From positions 94,148 through 158,147 of the forward strand of contig NZ_LATZ01000134.1 of NCBI RefSeq assembly GCF_000981385.1: 64,000 bases of DNA, given 5' to 3'. The position numbers and the translations under genes are program-made. Shown piece by piece: positions 52,517-61,611 of the stretch. The notes under the pieces were generated by a model. It was not told the origin of the DNA and did no database searches. It saw only the letters and a list, made by a program, of their open reading frames with translations. Origin of the DNA: Bacillus sp. SA1-12 (GTDB lineage: Bacteria > Bacillota > Bacilli > Bacillales > Bacillaceae). Every line of letters begins with the position of its first letter. Within the stretch, counting starts at the first letter, position 1.

Positions 52517-53554
52517 TTAGCGATTTTCCATAATGTTAACAAGGTCTTCCATTTCATGAGTCCTCACACGTGCCATTAAAGAATCTACAGCTAGTTTAGG
52601 CTCCTGATCATTAAATAAGACATTATAAAGCGCCTCAGTTATTGGCATTTTAACTTCATATTTCTCGGCAAGCTGATAAGCTGCTTTTGTTGTACGTACC
52701 CCTTCTACAACCATTCCCATGTTTTCCAATACTTCTTCTAGCTTTTGGCCTTTTCCAAGCAAATTTCCGGCTCTCCAATTTCGTGAATGCACGCTTGTAC
52801 ACGTAACGATTAAATCACCAATTCCTGTAAGGCCTGAGAATGTTAATGGATTGCCCCCCATTTTACTTCCTAAACGTGCAATTTCAGCCAATCCGCGTGT
52901 AATTAGAGCGGCCTTTGCATTATCTCCATAGCCAAGACCATCCGATATCCCTGCAGCCAAGGCAATGATATTTTTTAAGGCACCACCTATTTCAACTCCA
53001 ATAACATCAGGGTTGGTATAAACACGGAAATTTGAATTGATAAACAAATCTTGTATGTATTCAGCTGCTTCCATATTTTTTGACGAAGAAGTAACAGTTG
53101 TAATATGTCTCTGACTAACCTCTTCAGCATGACTTGGCCCTGATAAAACAACAACATCCTTTAATAAATGACCGGGCATAACTTCTTCGATGATTTCTGA
53201 AACGCGCTTTAGCGTATCAGGCTCAATTCCTTTACTTACATGAACGATCGTAATTGCGTCCTTAAGCACTTTTGAAATGTCGCTCAACACACCGCGAATG
53301 GCTTTCGTTGGGACGGCCAACACCACAGTTCTTGCCCCTTCAAGACTTTGTTCTAAGTTTGAAACTCCTGTGATGTTTTCAGGTAATTTTACCCCTGGGA
53401 GATATTTTTCATTTGTTCTTTTTTCATTAATATCGATTATTAATTCCGGACGATGACCCCAAAGTTTAACATGATGTCCATTATCAGCAAGCACAATGGC
53501 TAAAGCAGTTCCCCAACTTCCTGCTCCTAAAACAGTAATCTGTTCCTGTTCCAT
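52517..53554 (-). CDS. gpsA: NAD(P)H-dependent glycerol-3-phosphate dehydrogenase
   Basis: Reduces dihydroxyacetone phosphate to sn-glycerol-3-phosphate, the backbone of membrane lipids. The nucleotide loop GAGSWGTALA is near residue 10, and the catalytic lysine lies in GGALKNIIALAAGISDGLG. Its 345 residues equal the B. subtilis length. It lies 78 bp after der on the same strand. Confidence 0.97.
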   Translation of the reverse strand: MEQEQITVLGAGSWGTALAIVLADNGHHVKLWGHRPELIIDINEKRTNEKYLPGVKLPENITGVSNLEQSLEGARTVVLAVPTKAIRGVLSDISKVLKDAITIVHVSKGIEPDTLKRVSEIIEEVMPGHLLKDVVVLSGPSHAEEVSQRHITTVTSSSKNMEAAEYIQDLFINSNFRVYTNPDVIGVEIGGALKNIIALAAGISDGLGYGDNAKAALITRGLAEIARLGSKMGGNPLTFSGLTGIGDLIVTCTSVHSRNWRAGNLLGKGQKLEEVLENMGMVVEGVRTTKAAYQLAEKYEVKMPITEALYNVLFNDQEPKLAVDSLMARVRTHEMEDLVNIMENR

Positions 53555-53632
53555 ATGATCACGCTCTTTTCTTCGAAAAATGAGTTACTAAACCTTTAGC
53601 AGTTTTTTCTGTCAGGCAATGTTTTTGAACGT

Positions 53633-54943
53633 TTATTTTCTTTCTCTCGAAAATATTTTAATCGGTGTTCCTTCAAATTCAAAAGCTGATCTGATTCGAT
53701 TTTCTAAAAAACGTTGATAAGAAAAATGCATAAGTTCAGGGTCATTTACAAAAACGACAAAGGTAGGCGGCTTAACAGCAACTTGAGTTGTATAGAATAT
53801 TTTTAATCGTTTACCCTTATGTGTCGGTGTTGGATTCATTGCCACAGCATCCATAACAACATCATTTAACACATTTGTTTCAACTCTTCTTGCATGATTT
53901 TCACTTGCAAGGATAATTTTAGGCATTAACGTATGGATACGTTTTGTGGTCTTAGCTGATAAAAAAACAATAGGGGCATAATCAAGAAACTTAAAGTGAT
54001 CACGGATGTTTTCTTCGAACTCCTTCATTGTACGTTCATCCTTATCAACCACATCCCATTTATTAACAACGATCACCACCGACTTACCAGCTTCGTGAGC
54101 ATACCCGGCAATATGCTTGTCTTGTTCAATAATACCTTCTTCACCATTTAGAACAACTAAAATAACATCAGATCTCTCAATTGCTTTTAGCGCACGAAGA
54201 ACACTATATTTTTCAGTTGTTTCATAAACTTTTCCTTTTTTTCTCATCCCCGCTGTATCAATGATAACAAACTCCTGGCCCTCATATTTGTAAACAGTAT
54301 CTATTGCATCACGGGTTGTACCTGCTATATCACTTACAATAACACGATCCTCTCCTAAAATTGCATTAACTAATGATGATTTCCCTACATTAGGTCGACC
54401 AATTAATGAAAATTTAATCGTAGTATCATCGTAGTCTTCAGTTCCTGTATTTTTAAAGTGTTTTGCCACTTCATCCAATAAATCACCGAGTCCCAAGCCA
54501 TGGGAGCCTGATATTGGGAAAGGATCGCCGAAGCCTAAAGAATAAAAGTCGTAGATGTTTGCTCGCATTTCAGGATTATCAACTTTATTTACTGCAAGCA
54601 CTACAGGTTTATTGGAACGGTAAAGGATTTTTGCTACCTCTTCATCTGCTGAGGTTACACCTTCACGTACATTTGTTAAGAAAATAATTACATCTGCCTC
54701 GTCAATGGCAATTTCAGCTTGTTGGCGAATCTGATCGATAAATGGTTCATCTCCAATATCGATACCACCTGTATCAATGATATTAAATTGATAATTTAAC
54801 CATTCTCCAGAACTATAAATACGGTCTCTCGTCACGCCTGGAATATCTTCAACAATAGATACCCGTTCTCCTACAATTCGGTTGAAAATAGTAGATTTCC
54901 CTACATTAGGCCGCCCTACAATGGCAACTACTGGTTTTGACAT
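53633..54943 (-). CDS. der: Ribosome-associated GTPase Der (EngA)
   Basis: Essential GTPase for 50S subunit assembly with two tandem G domains: GRPNVGKST (10-18) with DTGG, and GRPNVGKSS (about 183) with DTAG and NKWD. A C-terminal KH-like domain holds NPTPTHKGKRLKIFY. Length of 436 residues equals B. subtilis. Encoded upstream of gpsA. Confidence 0.97.
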   Translation of the reverse strand: MSKPVVAIVGRPNVGKSTIFNRIVGERVSIVEDIPGVTRDRIYSSGEWLNYQFNIIDTGGIDIGDEPFIDQIRQQAEIAIDEADVIIFLTNVREGVTSADEEVAKILYRSNKPVVLAVNKVDNPEMRANIYDFYSLGFGDPFPISGSHGLGLGDLLDEVAKHFKNTGTEDYDDTTIKFSLIGRPNVGKSSLVNAILGEDRVIVSDIAGTTRDAIDTVYKYEGQEFVIIDTAGMRKKGKVYETTEKYSVLRALKAIERSDVILVVLNGEEGIIEQDKHIAGYAHEAGKSVVIVVNKWDVVDKDERTMKEFEENIRDHFKFLDYAPIVFLSAKTTKRIHTLMPKIILASENHARRVETNVLNDVVMDAVAMNPTPTHKGKRLKIFYTTQVAVKPPTFVVFVNDPELMHFSYQRFLENRIRSAFEFEGTPIKIFSRERK

Positions 54944-55136
54944 ATCTTTACACCCTTCCTATTTTTCCTAAAAAACTTTATCACAAGAGAGAAGAAGTCA
55001 CTCCCCGTTAAAAACAAGATGGTGAGTGGTTGTACATCTTATATTAAAAGCACGTCGCATTCTTTTATTTAGTATGTAATAGACCTAGCTGAAAATGTAT
55101 TATTGGTACAAACTTTAATCCCTCTACAAAATAAAC

Positions 55137-55159
55137 CCTTCTATTTAATTAAGAAGGGC
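55137..55159 (-). terminator. Terminator after the YIEGIA operon
   Basis: CCCTTCT and AGAAGGG are followed on the minus strand by TTTATTTT, 41 bp past the small gene at 55201. Confidence 0.85.
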
Positions 55160-55200
55160 TTAACTTTTATATAGTAGCAAACAATTCATAAATACTCAAC

Positions 55201-55392
55201 TTAGTGTTTCACAACAATATACAAATCATCACCAATTCCATGTGCGATTCCATCTAATATCGCCTCTAGATTTTTAGCAAAAAAATGCATTTCTTCTTGT
55301 GTTTTACAAATAAATATGGCTGTTCCACCTGCTGCTTTTGTTTCATCTGTTGTAATAATAGCCAAGATAAACTTATCTAAGGAGTTAGTCAT
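55201..55392 (-). CDS. Capping complex subunit for YIEGIA
   Basis: A 63-residue soluble protein (FILAIITTDETKAAGGTAIF, then DGIAHGIGDDLYIVVKH) of the small family paired with YIEGIA membrane proteins in spore-formers. Its start overlaps the YIEGIA gene stop by 4 bp, so the two are translationally coupled. A role in the spore envelope is inferred from the B. subtilis locus; biochemistry is unknown. Confidence 0.8.
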   Translation of the reverse strand: MTNSLDKFILAIITTDETKAAGGTAIFICKTQEEMHFFAKNLEAILDGIAHGIGDDLYIVVKH

Positions 55393-56282
55393 TTTATTCC
55401 CCCTCGTTCATTTGCCCTGGATTCAGATGGCATTCTTATCGCATTTTCAAGCGTAGGTACCTCACCAATTATATGAATCGCTCTTTCAATATCACGATTT
55501 TGCGGAAGAACAAATACACCAAGCCGCCCATCATTGAGATCTCTTTTGGCTAATGGTACTAAAGAAGGCTCTCCTGAATCACGAACAACTCCAAGTGCTG
55601 TTGACACATCATGTAAAATCGCTTGACGTTGGCCCAAATTTGCGATCGTTGTGATTGAATTAAAATTTTTAGGTGTAAGCACAAAACCCATTCCATATTT
55701 TAGAATAGCTTCCTGCTTATCGGGTATCCCAATATTCATTATATAGATGTTATCTACATATAAACCTGCCCCTTCAAAATGTGGTTTAACATATTGGATA
55801 TCGACTAAATCCTTAATTTTACTCCCTGTCATCAGTTTTTTACATATGATGAAACAAAGTACAGCTACAACAATAGCAGCATAAAAATTTATGACTAAGT
55901 GCGCTAAGGTCGTTAATAAAGAAGTGAAAATAACGAGATAATTTCTGCTTTCAAAAGCAATTGCTATTCCTTCAATGTAGGTCTTTCCACGCGGAACAAG
56001 TTCATAACCATCTAATTCAGTAAGTGTATTCCTTTCCATATTCCGAACATCACGGAATTGTGAAGCAGCTAACGTAAGAAAGGTGATAGCCGTGAAATCC
56101 TCCTCCATTATAGATGGAATAGCAACTGTTCCTAACCCTGCAGCAATAAATCCAAGCGCAATATGGATGACTTTTCCATGAAGATATGTAGGATATTGTC
56201 TATAATCTGTCCTAAGCATATGCAGCCTTGTAACTATACCAACTATTACACCAAAAAGTACTGGCATTGTGTATTCATTCAT
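55389..56282 (-). CDS. yphB: YIEGIA-family membrane protein (YphB/SeaA)
   Basis: A 297-residue protein with about four membrane segments in the first 150 residues, the diagnostic motif YIEGIA at 102-107, and a soluble C-terminal half (about 155-297) with the segments QRQAILHDVSTALG and RLGVFVLPQNRDIERA. It corresponds to yphB (seaA, spore envelope assembly) of B. subtilis. It starts right after yphA and overlaps the capping-subunit gene, making a three-gene unit. Confidence 0.85.
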   Translation of the reverse strand: MNEYTMPVLFGVIVGIVTRLHMLRTDYRQYPTYLHGKVIHIALGFIAAGLGTVAIPSIMEEDFTAITFLTLAASQFRDVRNMERNTLTELDGYELVPRGKTYIEGIAIAFESRNYLVIFTSLLTTLAHLVINFYAAIVVAVLCFIICKKLMTGSKIKDLVDIQYVKPHFEGAGLYVDNIYIMNIGIPDKQEAILKYGMGFVLTPKNFNSITTIANLGQRQAILHDVSTALGVVRDSGEPSLVPLAKRDLNDGRLGVFVLPQNRDIERAIHIIGEVPTLENAIRMPSESRANERGGIK

Positions 56283-56283
56283 A

Positions 56284-56883
56284 TTAGCCCTGTTTCTCCT
56301 TTGACGGTTTTTGAAGCATTTGTTCGATCGCTAAAATAACAGTTTGAGACATATTCCATATATAAATAATCGAACAACCGATGACCAACATATCTAAAAA
56401 GGCAGCAGTCCCAATTGTTAAGCCATCATGAAATTTCCCTAAAATAAACCAATATAAAATTTCGCCTTGACATATGGAAAGGATAAATAGTGAGTATATT
56501 TGAACAGAATGTTTTCCTAAGTAAATTGCCAGCACACTGATTGTTACACTGACAATTACACGATAATCAATTAAAAACCAAACAGGATCATAAATTCTAA
56601 AAAGCATAATTCCCGCATAAGCAAACATTAACGTAAATGTAGTCATATAAAAAAGAATTGGTTTTCTCTTTTTCTGTTTGACAGCAAGATAAACGCCAAG
56701 CAACATAAATAATAAAAGCGAGACTCTTACATTAAAATCCCCTACGACAATATATAGCTCACTGAATGTGATTGTAATCAAAATAAAAATTGTTAACTTT
56801 AGACGTATCTTTCCTTTTTTCATTAAAAATGTCGTAATAATCCAAGCTAGCCACATAAACCAATAAAAAAAGATTCCTTCCAT
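56284..56883 (-). CDS. yphA: YphA-family membrane protein
   Basis: A 199-residue, very hydrophobic protein with about six transmembrane helices (for example FFYWFMWLAWIITTFLM) and few charged residues apart from short KQKKRK loops. It matches YphA by position and size; function unknown. First gene of yphA-yphB-capping subunit; its stop is 1 bp before the yphB start. Confidence 0.82.
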   Translation of the reverse strand: MEGIFFYWFMWLAWIITTFLMKKGKIRLKLTIFILITITFSELYIVVGDFNVRVSLLLFMLLGVYLAVKQKKRKPILFYMTTFTLMFAYAGIMLFRIYDPVWFLIDYRVIVSVTISVLAIYLGKHSVQIYSLFILSICQGEILYWFILGKFHDGLTIGTAAFLDMLVIGCSIIYIWNMSQTVILAIEQMLQKPSKEKQG

Positions 56884-56962
56884 TTTCTGCCCCTCCTCCT
56901 TTATCCATTATGTCTGTTTCTAATTAGCTTTAATCTAAAAATTTAACAAAAAATAACACTAA

Positions 56963-56994
56963 TGAATAAAAGATTGGAGGCAAAACTGATAATA
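56963..56994 (+). promoter_or_regulatory. Possible forespore (sigma-G-like) promoter of ypzI
   Basis: TGAATA (56963-56968) and GATAATA (56988-56994) lie about 19 bp apart, resembling sigma-G elements with an imperfect -10. The assignment is weak. Confidence 0.25.
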
Positions 56995-57014
56995 CACGGA
57001 TAGGAGGGGTGAAA

Positions 57015-57146
57015 ATGGGTAAAGATCGTCAAGAAAAGAAGCTAAGAAAAAGTGGCAGAGTTGAATCTGATCGAGACCAGTCACTTAATTACCCTGGCGC
57101 TACTACATTAGAAGGCCCTGAATCTGCAAGAAAACGAAATAAATAA
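57015..57146 (+). CDS. ypzI: Small protein YpzI
   Basis: A 43-residue basic, hydrophilic protein beginning MGKDRQEKKLRKSGRVES and ending in the KRNK tail, the YpzI family of spore-forming Bacillus; function unknown. AGGAGGGG lies 6 bp before the ATG. It is on the plus strand, convergent with fni; a shared 43-bp palindrome closes both. Short and Lys/Arg-rich like many small late-sporulation proteins (inference). Confidence 0.85.
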   Translation: MGKDRQEKKLRKSGRVESDRDQSLNYPGATTLEGPESARKRNK

Positions 57147-57176
57147 CGATAACATATTATTCAAGTGGTTATATTA

Positions 57177-57219
57177 CGAAAAGAGGGCTAAATGGTTTAA
57201 CCAATTAGCCCTCTTTTCG
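57177..57219. terminator. Bidirectional terminator between ypzI and fni
   Basis: CGAAAAGAGGGCTAA (57177-57191) and TTAGCCCTCTTTTCG (57205-57219) are perfect arms. The right arm covers the last codons and stop of fni. Confidence 0.85.
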
Positions 57220-58263
57220 TATACTATATTGCTTCGTATCAATGCCTCGCTCTGTCAACCAATGATGTGTCTCTCCGCTAATGACAATTGGTGCATTCTG
57301 AAGTTCTTTAATACTCCCTTTACCAAGCGCTGTCATAATAATTGTTAAATCTTCTACCATTTGATTTATTTCCTGTACTAATGAGTCGTATCCTTCTTCT
57401 ATATATACCCTAAGAAAATGCCCAGCTGTTCCTGCTGCAGACGCTCCTAGCGCGATAGATTTCGCTATATCAAGTGCATCTTGTATGCCTCCACTGCCGA
57501 TAACAGAAATATGATCAACACTTGCTGCCTCAGCAATAGAAGCTGCCGTGGAAATTCCCCATTCATTAAAGTATTGCAGCATTTTCTGCCGCCTCATATT
57601 TTCGATCTTTGAAAAATTAGTTCCGCCATAACCCCCAATATCTACGATCGTGACTCCAGCATCTCTTAATTTTGCAACAGCTTCACGATTCATTCCGAAA
57701 CCTACTTCCTTAACAATGACAGGAACATCAATTTCTTTTACAATTTGCTCAATTCTTTTTAAGGCACCGCTAAAATCACGATCACCTTCAGGCATGACAA
57801 GTTCTTGAACAACGTTTAAATGAATTTGTAATGCATTTGCCTCAATCATATCTACAGCTATTTTTGCTTGTTCAACGGTTGCTTCGCTGCCTAAATTCCC
57901 AAAGATAAGTCCAGTTCGATTAACCTTGCGCATGATTTCATAAGAATGCCGCTCACTCTTATCTTTAATAGCAGACATTTGTGAACCAGCAGCGACAGCA
58001 ATGTTTGTTTCACTTGCAGCTCGCGATAATGCTTCATTAATCAACGCTGTATCTTCTCCGCCGCCACCGGTCATAGCATTTATAAAAAGAGGCGAACTTA
58101 AAGTAAGTTCGCCAACTTTTGTTGATAAATCTATTTTTTGAACAGACAGGTTTGGTAGGCTTTGGTGAACAAAGGTAATATCATTAAATCCATTTGTACG
58201 TTCTTGACCTGTAGTAAGTGCATGTTGGATATGTTCAATTTTTCGTTGCGCTCTTTTGCCCAC
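57205..58263 (-). CDS. fni: Isopentenyl-diphosphate delta-isomerase, type 2 (FMN)
   Basis: Interconverts IPP and DMAPP using reduced FMN, feeding prenyl chains to HepS/HepT. It is a TIM barrel with the N-terminal RKIEHIQHAL signature, NAMTGGG, DIGGYGGTNFSKIE and the C-terminal FMN phosphate site ISVIGSGGIQDALD. It has 352 residues. The start is GTG with GGTGAT upstream, 11 bp after the ypfD stop. Confidence 0.95.
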   Translation of the reverse strand: MGKRAQRKIEHIQHALTTGQERTNGFNDITFVHQSLPNLSVQKIDLSTKVGELTLSSPLFINAMTGGGGEDTALINEALSRAASETNIAVAAGSQMSAIKDKSERHSYEIMRKVNRTGLIFGNLGSEATVEQAKIAVDMIEANALQIHLNVVQELVMPEGDRDFSGALKRIEQIVKEIDVPVIVKEVGFGMNREAVAKLRDAGVTIVDIGGYGGTNFSKIENMRRQKMLQYFNEWGISTAASIAEAASVDHISVIGSGGIQDALDIAKSIALGASAAGTAGHFLRVYIEEGYDSLVQEINQMVEDLTIIMTALGKGSIKELQNAPIVISGETHHWLTERGIDTKQYSIRKEG

Positions 58264-58274
58264 CTATATCACCA

Positions 58275-59423
58275 TTATTTAAGTTTTTTAAGTTGGTCTC
58301 CAATCATTTCTCCTAATTGGAAACCAGAAGAAGAATCTTCCTGTGCTTGATAATTACGGAAGTCCTCATCTGTTGGTTTTGGAGTTTCTTCCAGTTCACG
58401 AATACTTAACGAAATTCGTTGTTCAGATTCGTTCACATCTAAAACTTTAACTTTAACTGTTTGATTTTCTTCTAAAACTTCATGAGGAGTTCCAATATGT
58501 TTATTTGAAATCTGTGAAATGTGTACAAGACCTTCTACTCCAGGTAAAATTTCAACGAATGCACCAAACGATACAAGACGTTTTACAACACCTTCAAGAA
58601 CATCGCCCACTTTTACTTTTTCAGTAATGTTTGCCCAAGGCCCTGGAAGTGTTTCTTTAATCGATAAAGAAATTCTTTCATTATCACGGTCTACTGATAA
58701 TACTTTAACAGTTACTTTTTGTCCCTCTTCAACAACATCTGATGGTTTGTCGATATGTGAATGTGACAGCTGGGAGATATGTACAAGCCCATCAATTCCA
58801 CCAATATCAACAAATGCACCAAAATCTGTCAGACGCTGAACTGTACCTTCAATTGTTTCTCCCACTTTGATTGAATCCAAAAGTTCGGATTTCTTTTCAT
58901 TTTGTTGTTTTTCAATAACAGCTCTGTGAGATAAAATGACTCTATTTTTCTCACGATCAAGCTCCACAACGATTAATGAGAGAGTATTCCCCATGTATTC
59001 AGAAAAATCCTCTACAAAATATGCTTCGACTAAAGATGCTGGAATAAAGCCGCGAACTCCTAAATCAACGACAAGCCCGCCTTTTACAACATCCTTAACT
59101 TCAGCTTCAAATACTTCTTTTGTTTCGAATTTTTGTTGTAAAGAATCCCATGCTTTTTCAGCGTCAACGGCTCTTTTTGAAAGAACCAATGCTTCATCTT
59201 CCACTTTTATTACTTTAAGATCTAATTCATCTTGTTCATTTGCTACATCTGAAGCCTTCTCGATATGAAGACTTGAAAGCTCGCTGATTGGAATAATTCC
59301 AATATGCTTGCAATTTTCTATTTCGACAATAACCTGCTTTTCTTCTACCTTTGTTACAATACCTTTTACAATATCGCCAACCTCTGGTGTTTCAACATGT
59401 ACGCTATTTAATTCTTCTACCAT
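58275..59423 (-). CDS. ypfD: S1 RNA-binding-domain protein YpfD (ribosomal S1 homologue)
   Basis: A 382-residue protein with four S1 OB-fold domains: starts at about 15 (GDIVKGIVTKV), 100 (FEAEVKDVVKGG), 185 (GETIEGTVQRL) and 270 (GDVLEGVVKRL). The last two carry the canonical VHISQ(L/I)S motif. Low-GC Gram-positive S1-like proteins lack the ribosome-anchoring part of E. coli S1, so a ribosomal role is uncertain. GGAGGG precedes the ATG. Confidence 0.93.
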   Translation of the reverse strand: MVEELNSVHVETPEVGDIVKGIVTKVEEKQVIVEIENCKHIGIIPISELSSLHIEKASDVANEQDELDLKVIKVEDEALVLSKRAVDAEKAWDSLQQKFETKEVFEAEVKDVVKGGLVVDLGVRGFIPASLVEAYFVEDFSEYMGNTLSLIVVELDREKNRVILSHRAVIEKQQNEKKSELLDSIKVGETIEGTVQRLTDFGAFVDIGGIDGLVHISQLSHSHIDKPSDVVEEGQKVTVKVLSVDRDNERISLSIKETLPGPWANITEKVKVGDVLEGVVKRLVSFGAFVEILPGVEGLVHISQISNKHIGTPHEVLEENQTVKVKVLDVNESEQRISLSIRELEETPKPTDEDFRNYQAQEDSSSGFQLGEMIGDQLKKLK

Positions 59424-59589
59424 CTCAATTACCCTCCTTGGTCAAAACCTGCGCGACTTTTGATATATGTAAGATTTCATTTTATAAAAGAACTATTTTT
59501 ATTCTTTTAAAATAAAATGAAAAATTCCTCTTTTATTAAACTTCTAATAAATGCTACTTTTTGTCAAGTAGTAAGTCTTCATCTTCCCT

Positions 59590-60165
59590 TTATTTTTTAA
59601 TGAGCTTGCCAATTTCTGTCATAATAATTTCTGCCATTTCATCTGTAGAAACTTTTTTTGCACGATATTCATCCATGTTAATCGGTTTGCCATAAACAAC
59701 CCTTAGTGTTGTAAATGGTTTATATGGTCCTATTATCGCACATGGTACTACAGCTGCATCTGACCGAAGTGCAAAGAATCCTGCGCCTGGAAGCCCTTTT
59801 CCTAATTCACCAGTTTTACTTCTAGTTCCTTCTGGAAAAAAGCCTAGCACATTGCCTTCTTTTAATATTTTTAGACCTGTCCGTAAAGCCTCGCGGTCAC
59901 TTCCTCCCCGATTAACAGGGAATGTTCCGAAGTTTTTTAACAAATCTTTTAATACTGGTACTTTGAAAAGTTCAGCTTTTGCCATAAAAAATACTTTTCT
60001 TGGTGCTGTAATCCCAACAACTGGCGGGTCAAAATTACTTATGTGATTCGTACATAAAAGGACACCGCCTTCTTTTGGGAAATTTTCCAAGCCTTCAACT
60101 TTTATTCGATAAGTTGGCTTTAAAAAGCCAGCTACAACTGACCTTGCAAATGGATATAATGACAC
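59590..60165 (-). CDS. plsC: 1-acyl-sn-glycerol-3-phosphate acyltransferase
   Basis: Second acylation in phosphatidic acid synthesis. The 191-residue protein has the acyltransferase motif NHISNFD (H41-x4-D46), FPVNRGGSDREA, and the glycerol-phosphate-binding FPEGTRS. The start is GTG, 4 bp after the cmk stop, so it is coupled to cmk. This gene is not in this position in B. subtilis but is next to cmk in many other Bacilli and Clostridia. Confidence 0.94.
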   Translation of the reverse strand: MSLYPFARSVVAGFLKPTYRIKVEGLENFPKEGGVLLCTNHISNFDPPVVGITAPRKVFFMAKAELFKVPVLKDLLKNFGTFPVNRGGSDREALRTGLKILKEGNVLGFFPEGTRSKTGELGKGLPGAGFFALRSDAAVVPCAIIGPYKPFTTLRVVYGKPINMDEYRAKKVSTDEMAEIIMTEIGKLIKK

Positions 60166-60169
60166 GCTA

Positions 60170-60841
60170 TCAAAGCCTTTCTTCTATATAGTCTTCTATT
60201 TTTTTTACGACATCATGTATAGACAAAGATGTAGTGTCAATTTCGATTGCATCCTCTGCTTTTCTTAAGGGGGCAACTTCTCTTTCAGAATCTAGCTTAT
60301 CACGATAAGCAATCTCTTGTTTAAGTTTCTCTAAATCTGATGCAAAACCTTTTTTTTCATTTTCCTCATGACGCCTTTTCGCTCTTTCTTCAACAGAAGC
60401 TTTTAAAAAGAATTTTAATTCGGCATTTGGCAAAACATGTGTACCGATGTCTCGACCATCCATGACAACACCACCTAACTTCGCCAATTCCCTTTGACGT
60501 TTTAACATTTCTTCTCTAACCTTTGGATGCATAGCGACAATTGAAACATTGTTTGTCACTTCATTCGAACGAATGATATCTGTTACTTCATCTTTATTTA
60601 CAAGGACAATTTGTCCACTTTCAGACGGTTGAAGCTCGATATTGATTGCTGCCAAGATATCTGCAACCTTTTCTTCATCCTTAAGATCAATGTTTTCCTT
60701 TAACGCTTTGTAAGTCAATGCACGATACATTGCGCCAGTGTCAATATAAATATATGAATAATGCTCTGCAATTATTTTAGCAACCGTACTTTTTCCAGCA
60801 GCAGCTGGCCCATCAATTGCAATTGAAAGTTTTTGTTTCAT
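60170..60841 (-). CDS. cmk: Cytidylate kinase
   Basis: Phosphorylates CMP and dCMP. The P-loop IDGPAAAGKSTVAK is at about 8-21, with DTGAMYRALT and the LID region RRHEENEKKG. Length of 223 residues equals the family norm. It is followed directly by plsC. About 120 bp separate it from ypfB. Confidence 0.97.
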   Translation of the reverse strand: MKQKLSIAIDGPAAAGKSTVAKIIAEHYSYIYIDTGAMYRALTYKALKENIDLKDEEKVADILAAINIELQPSESGQIVLVNKDEVTDIIRSNEVTNNVSIVAMHPKVREEMLKRQRELAKLGGVVMDGRDIGTHVLPNAELKFFLKASVEERAKRRHEENEKKGFASDLEKLKQEIAYRDKLDSEREVAPLRKAEDAIEIDTTSLSIHDVVKKIEDYIEERL

Positions 60842-60963
60842 AGTTCCTCCAAATAGGTTTTTAGTCTAGTAGTTTTGTCGTTCGAGAACATATTTGGGCG
60901 ATGATTAAACTTCTTCGTGATTCCATGCCAAACAAATGAAGCAGGTTATTAATTTCACCTGCC

Positions 60964-61146
60964 TCATTTCTCTTGACTAAACGTTTCAAGCCATTCCGTA
61001 ATCGTAATTTTATTAACTCCCTCATATTGAACAACTCGGGAAAGGTATGGTTGAATAGTAGATTGTTGAAGTAACAGCTGTGCACAAACTAAGGCTATAA
61101 ACTGTATGACAATTAATTTGATTAAAATACGCTCAAACCGTTTCAT
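60964..61146 (-). CDS. ypfB: Small membrane protein YpfB (DUF5359)
   Basis: A 60-residue protein with one N-terminal membrane helix (RILIKLIVIQFIALVCAQLLL, about 5-25) and a short polar tail (YEGVNKITITEWLE). It matches YpfB by position between ypfA and cmk and by size; function unknown. I chose the ATG at 61146 with GGAG 9 bp upstream; an in-frame TTG at 61155 is adjacent. Confidence 0.75.
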   Translation of the reverse strand: MKRFERILIKLIVIQFIALVCAQLLLQQSTIQPYLSRVVQYEGVNKITITEWLETFSQEK

Positions 61147-61224
61147 TACTTTCAACTCCGGTATTTTTTAGGCTGTGAATATAAAGTTTCACATTGTTCC
61201 TAGTATGCATAAAAATACCAAAAT

Positions 61225-61611
61225 TTATTCTGCCATAAGCCCTTTTCTCCGCATTTGTATTTGCTGTTGAAAGCAAAAACGGATCAATTTTTGCCGTGTT
61301 AGTTCATCGATATTTTTAAACTGTAAAGGCACTTTATAAAATCGTACATTTTCTGCCGGAATGAGACGAAGTATTTTTGCTTCTACTTTTATATAGTCAA
61401 TATTTTCATCTTGAAAGGGAAGCGAAAACCATATAACTAATTCCTGATCCTGACTTAATTGGGTTGAATTTGGAATAAGGATTGCTGCACCGCCTGCACT
61501 AATATCTGCTGTGACAGCTGAAAAAGGCAGAAATTCATTCTCCAACGGGTGGACGGCAACATCTAATGTTGTATCAACTCGTACATATTCTCTCCTTTGA
61601 ATTCGAATCAA
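61225..61611 (-). CDS. ypfA: PilZ-domain half of a split c-di-GMP receptor (YpfA/DgrA/MotI)
   Basis: A 128-residue PilZ domain with the c-di-GMP-binding RxxxR motif (QRREYVRVD) at the N terminus and the D-x-S-x-x-G motif (DISAGG) about 35 residues on. In B. subtilis this is the C-terminal half of YpfA (217 residues), a c-di-GMP receptor that slows the flagellar motor. Here it is in frame with the preceding N-terminal half but separated by a single TAG. A TTG follows the TAG at once, with GGTGAT 7 bp upstream, so separate translation by re-initiation is possible. Confidence 0.85.
   Translation of the reverse strand: MIRIQRREYVRVDTTLDVAVHPLENEFLPFSAVTADISAGGAAILIPNSTQLSQDQELVIWFSLPFQDENIDYIKVEAKILRLIPAENVRFYKVPLQFKNIDELTRQKLIRFCFQQQIQMRRKGLMAE

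Noticed and set aside
60861..61085. Minus-strand 74-residue frame between cmk and ypfB
   Set aside because: It overlaps ypfB in another frame and has no ribosome site; ypfB matches a known family.
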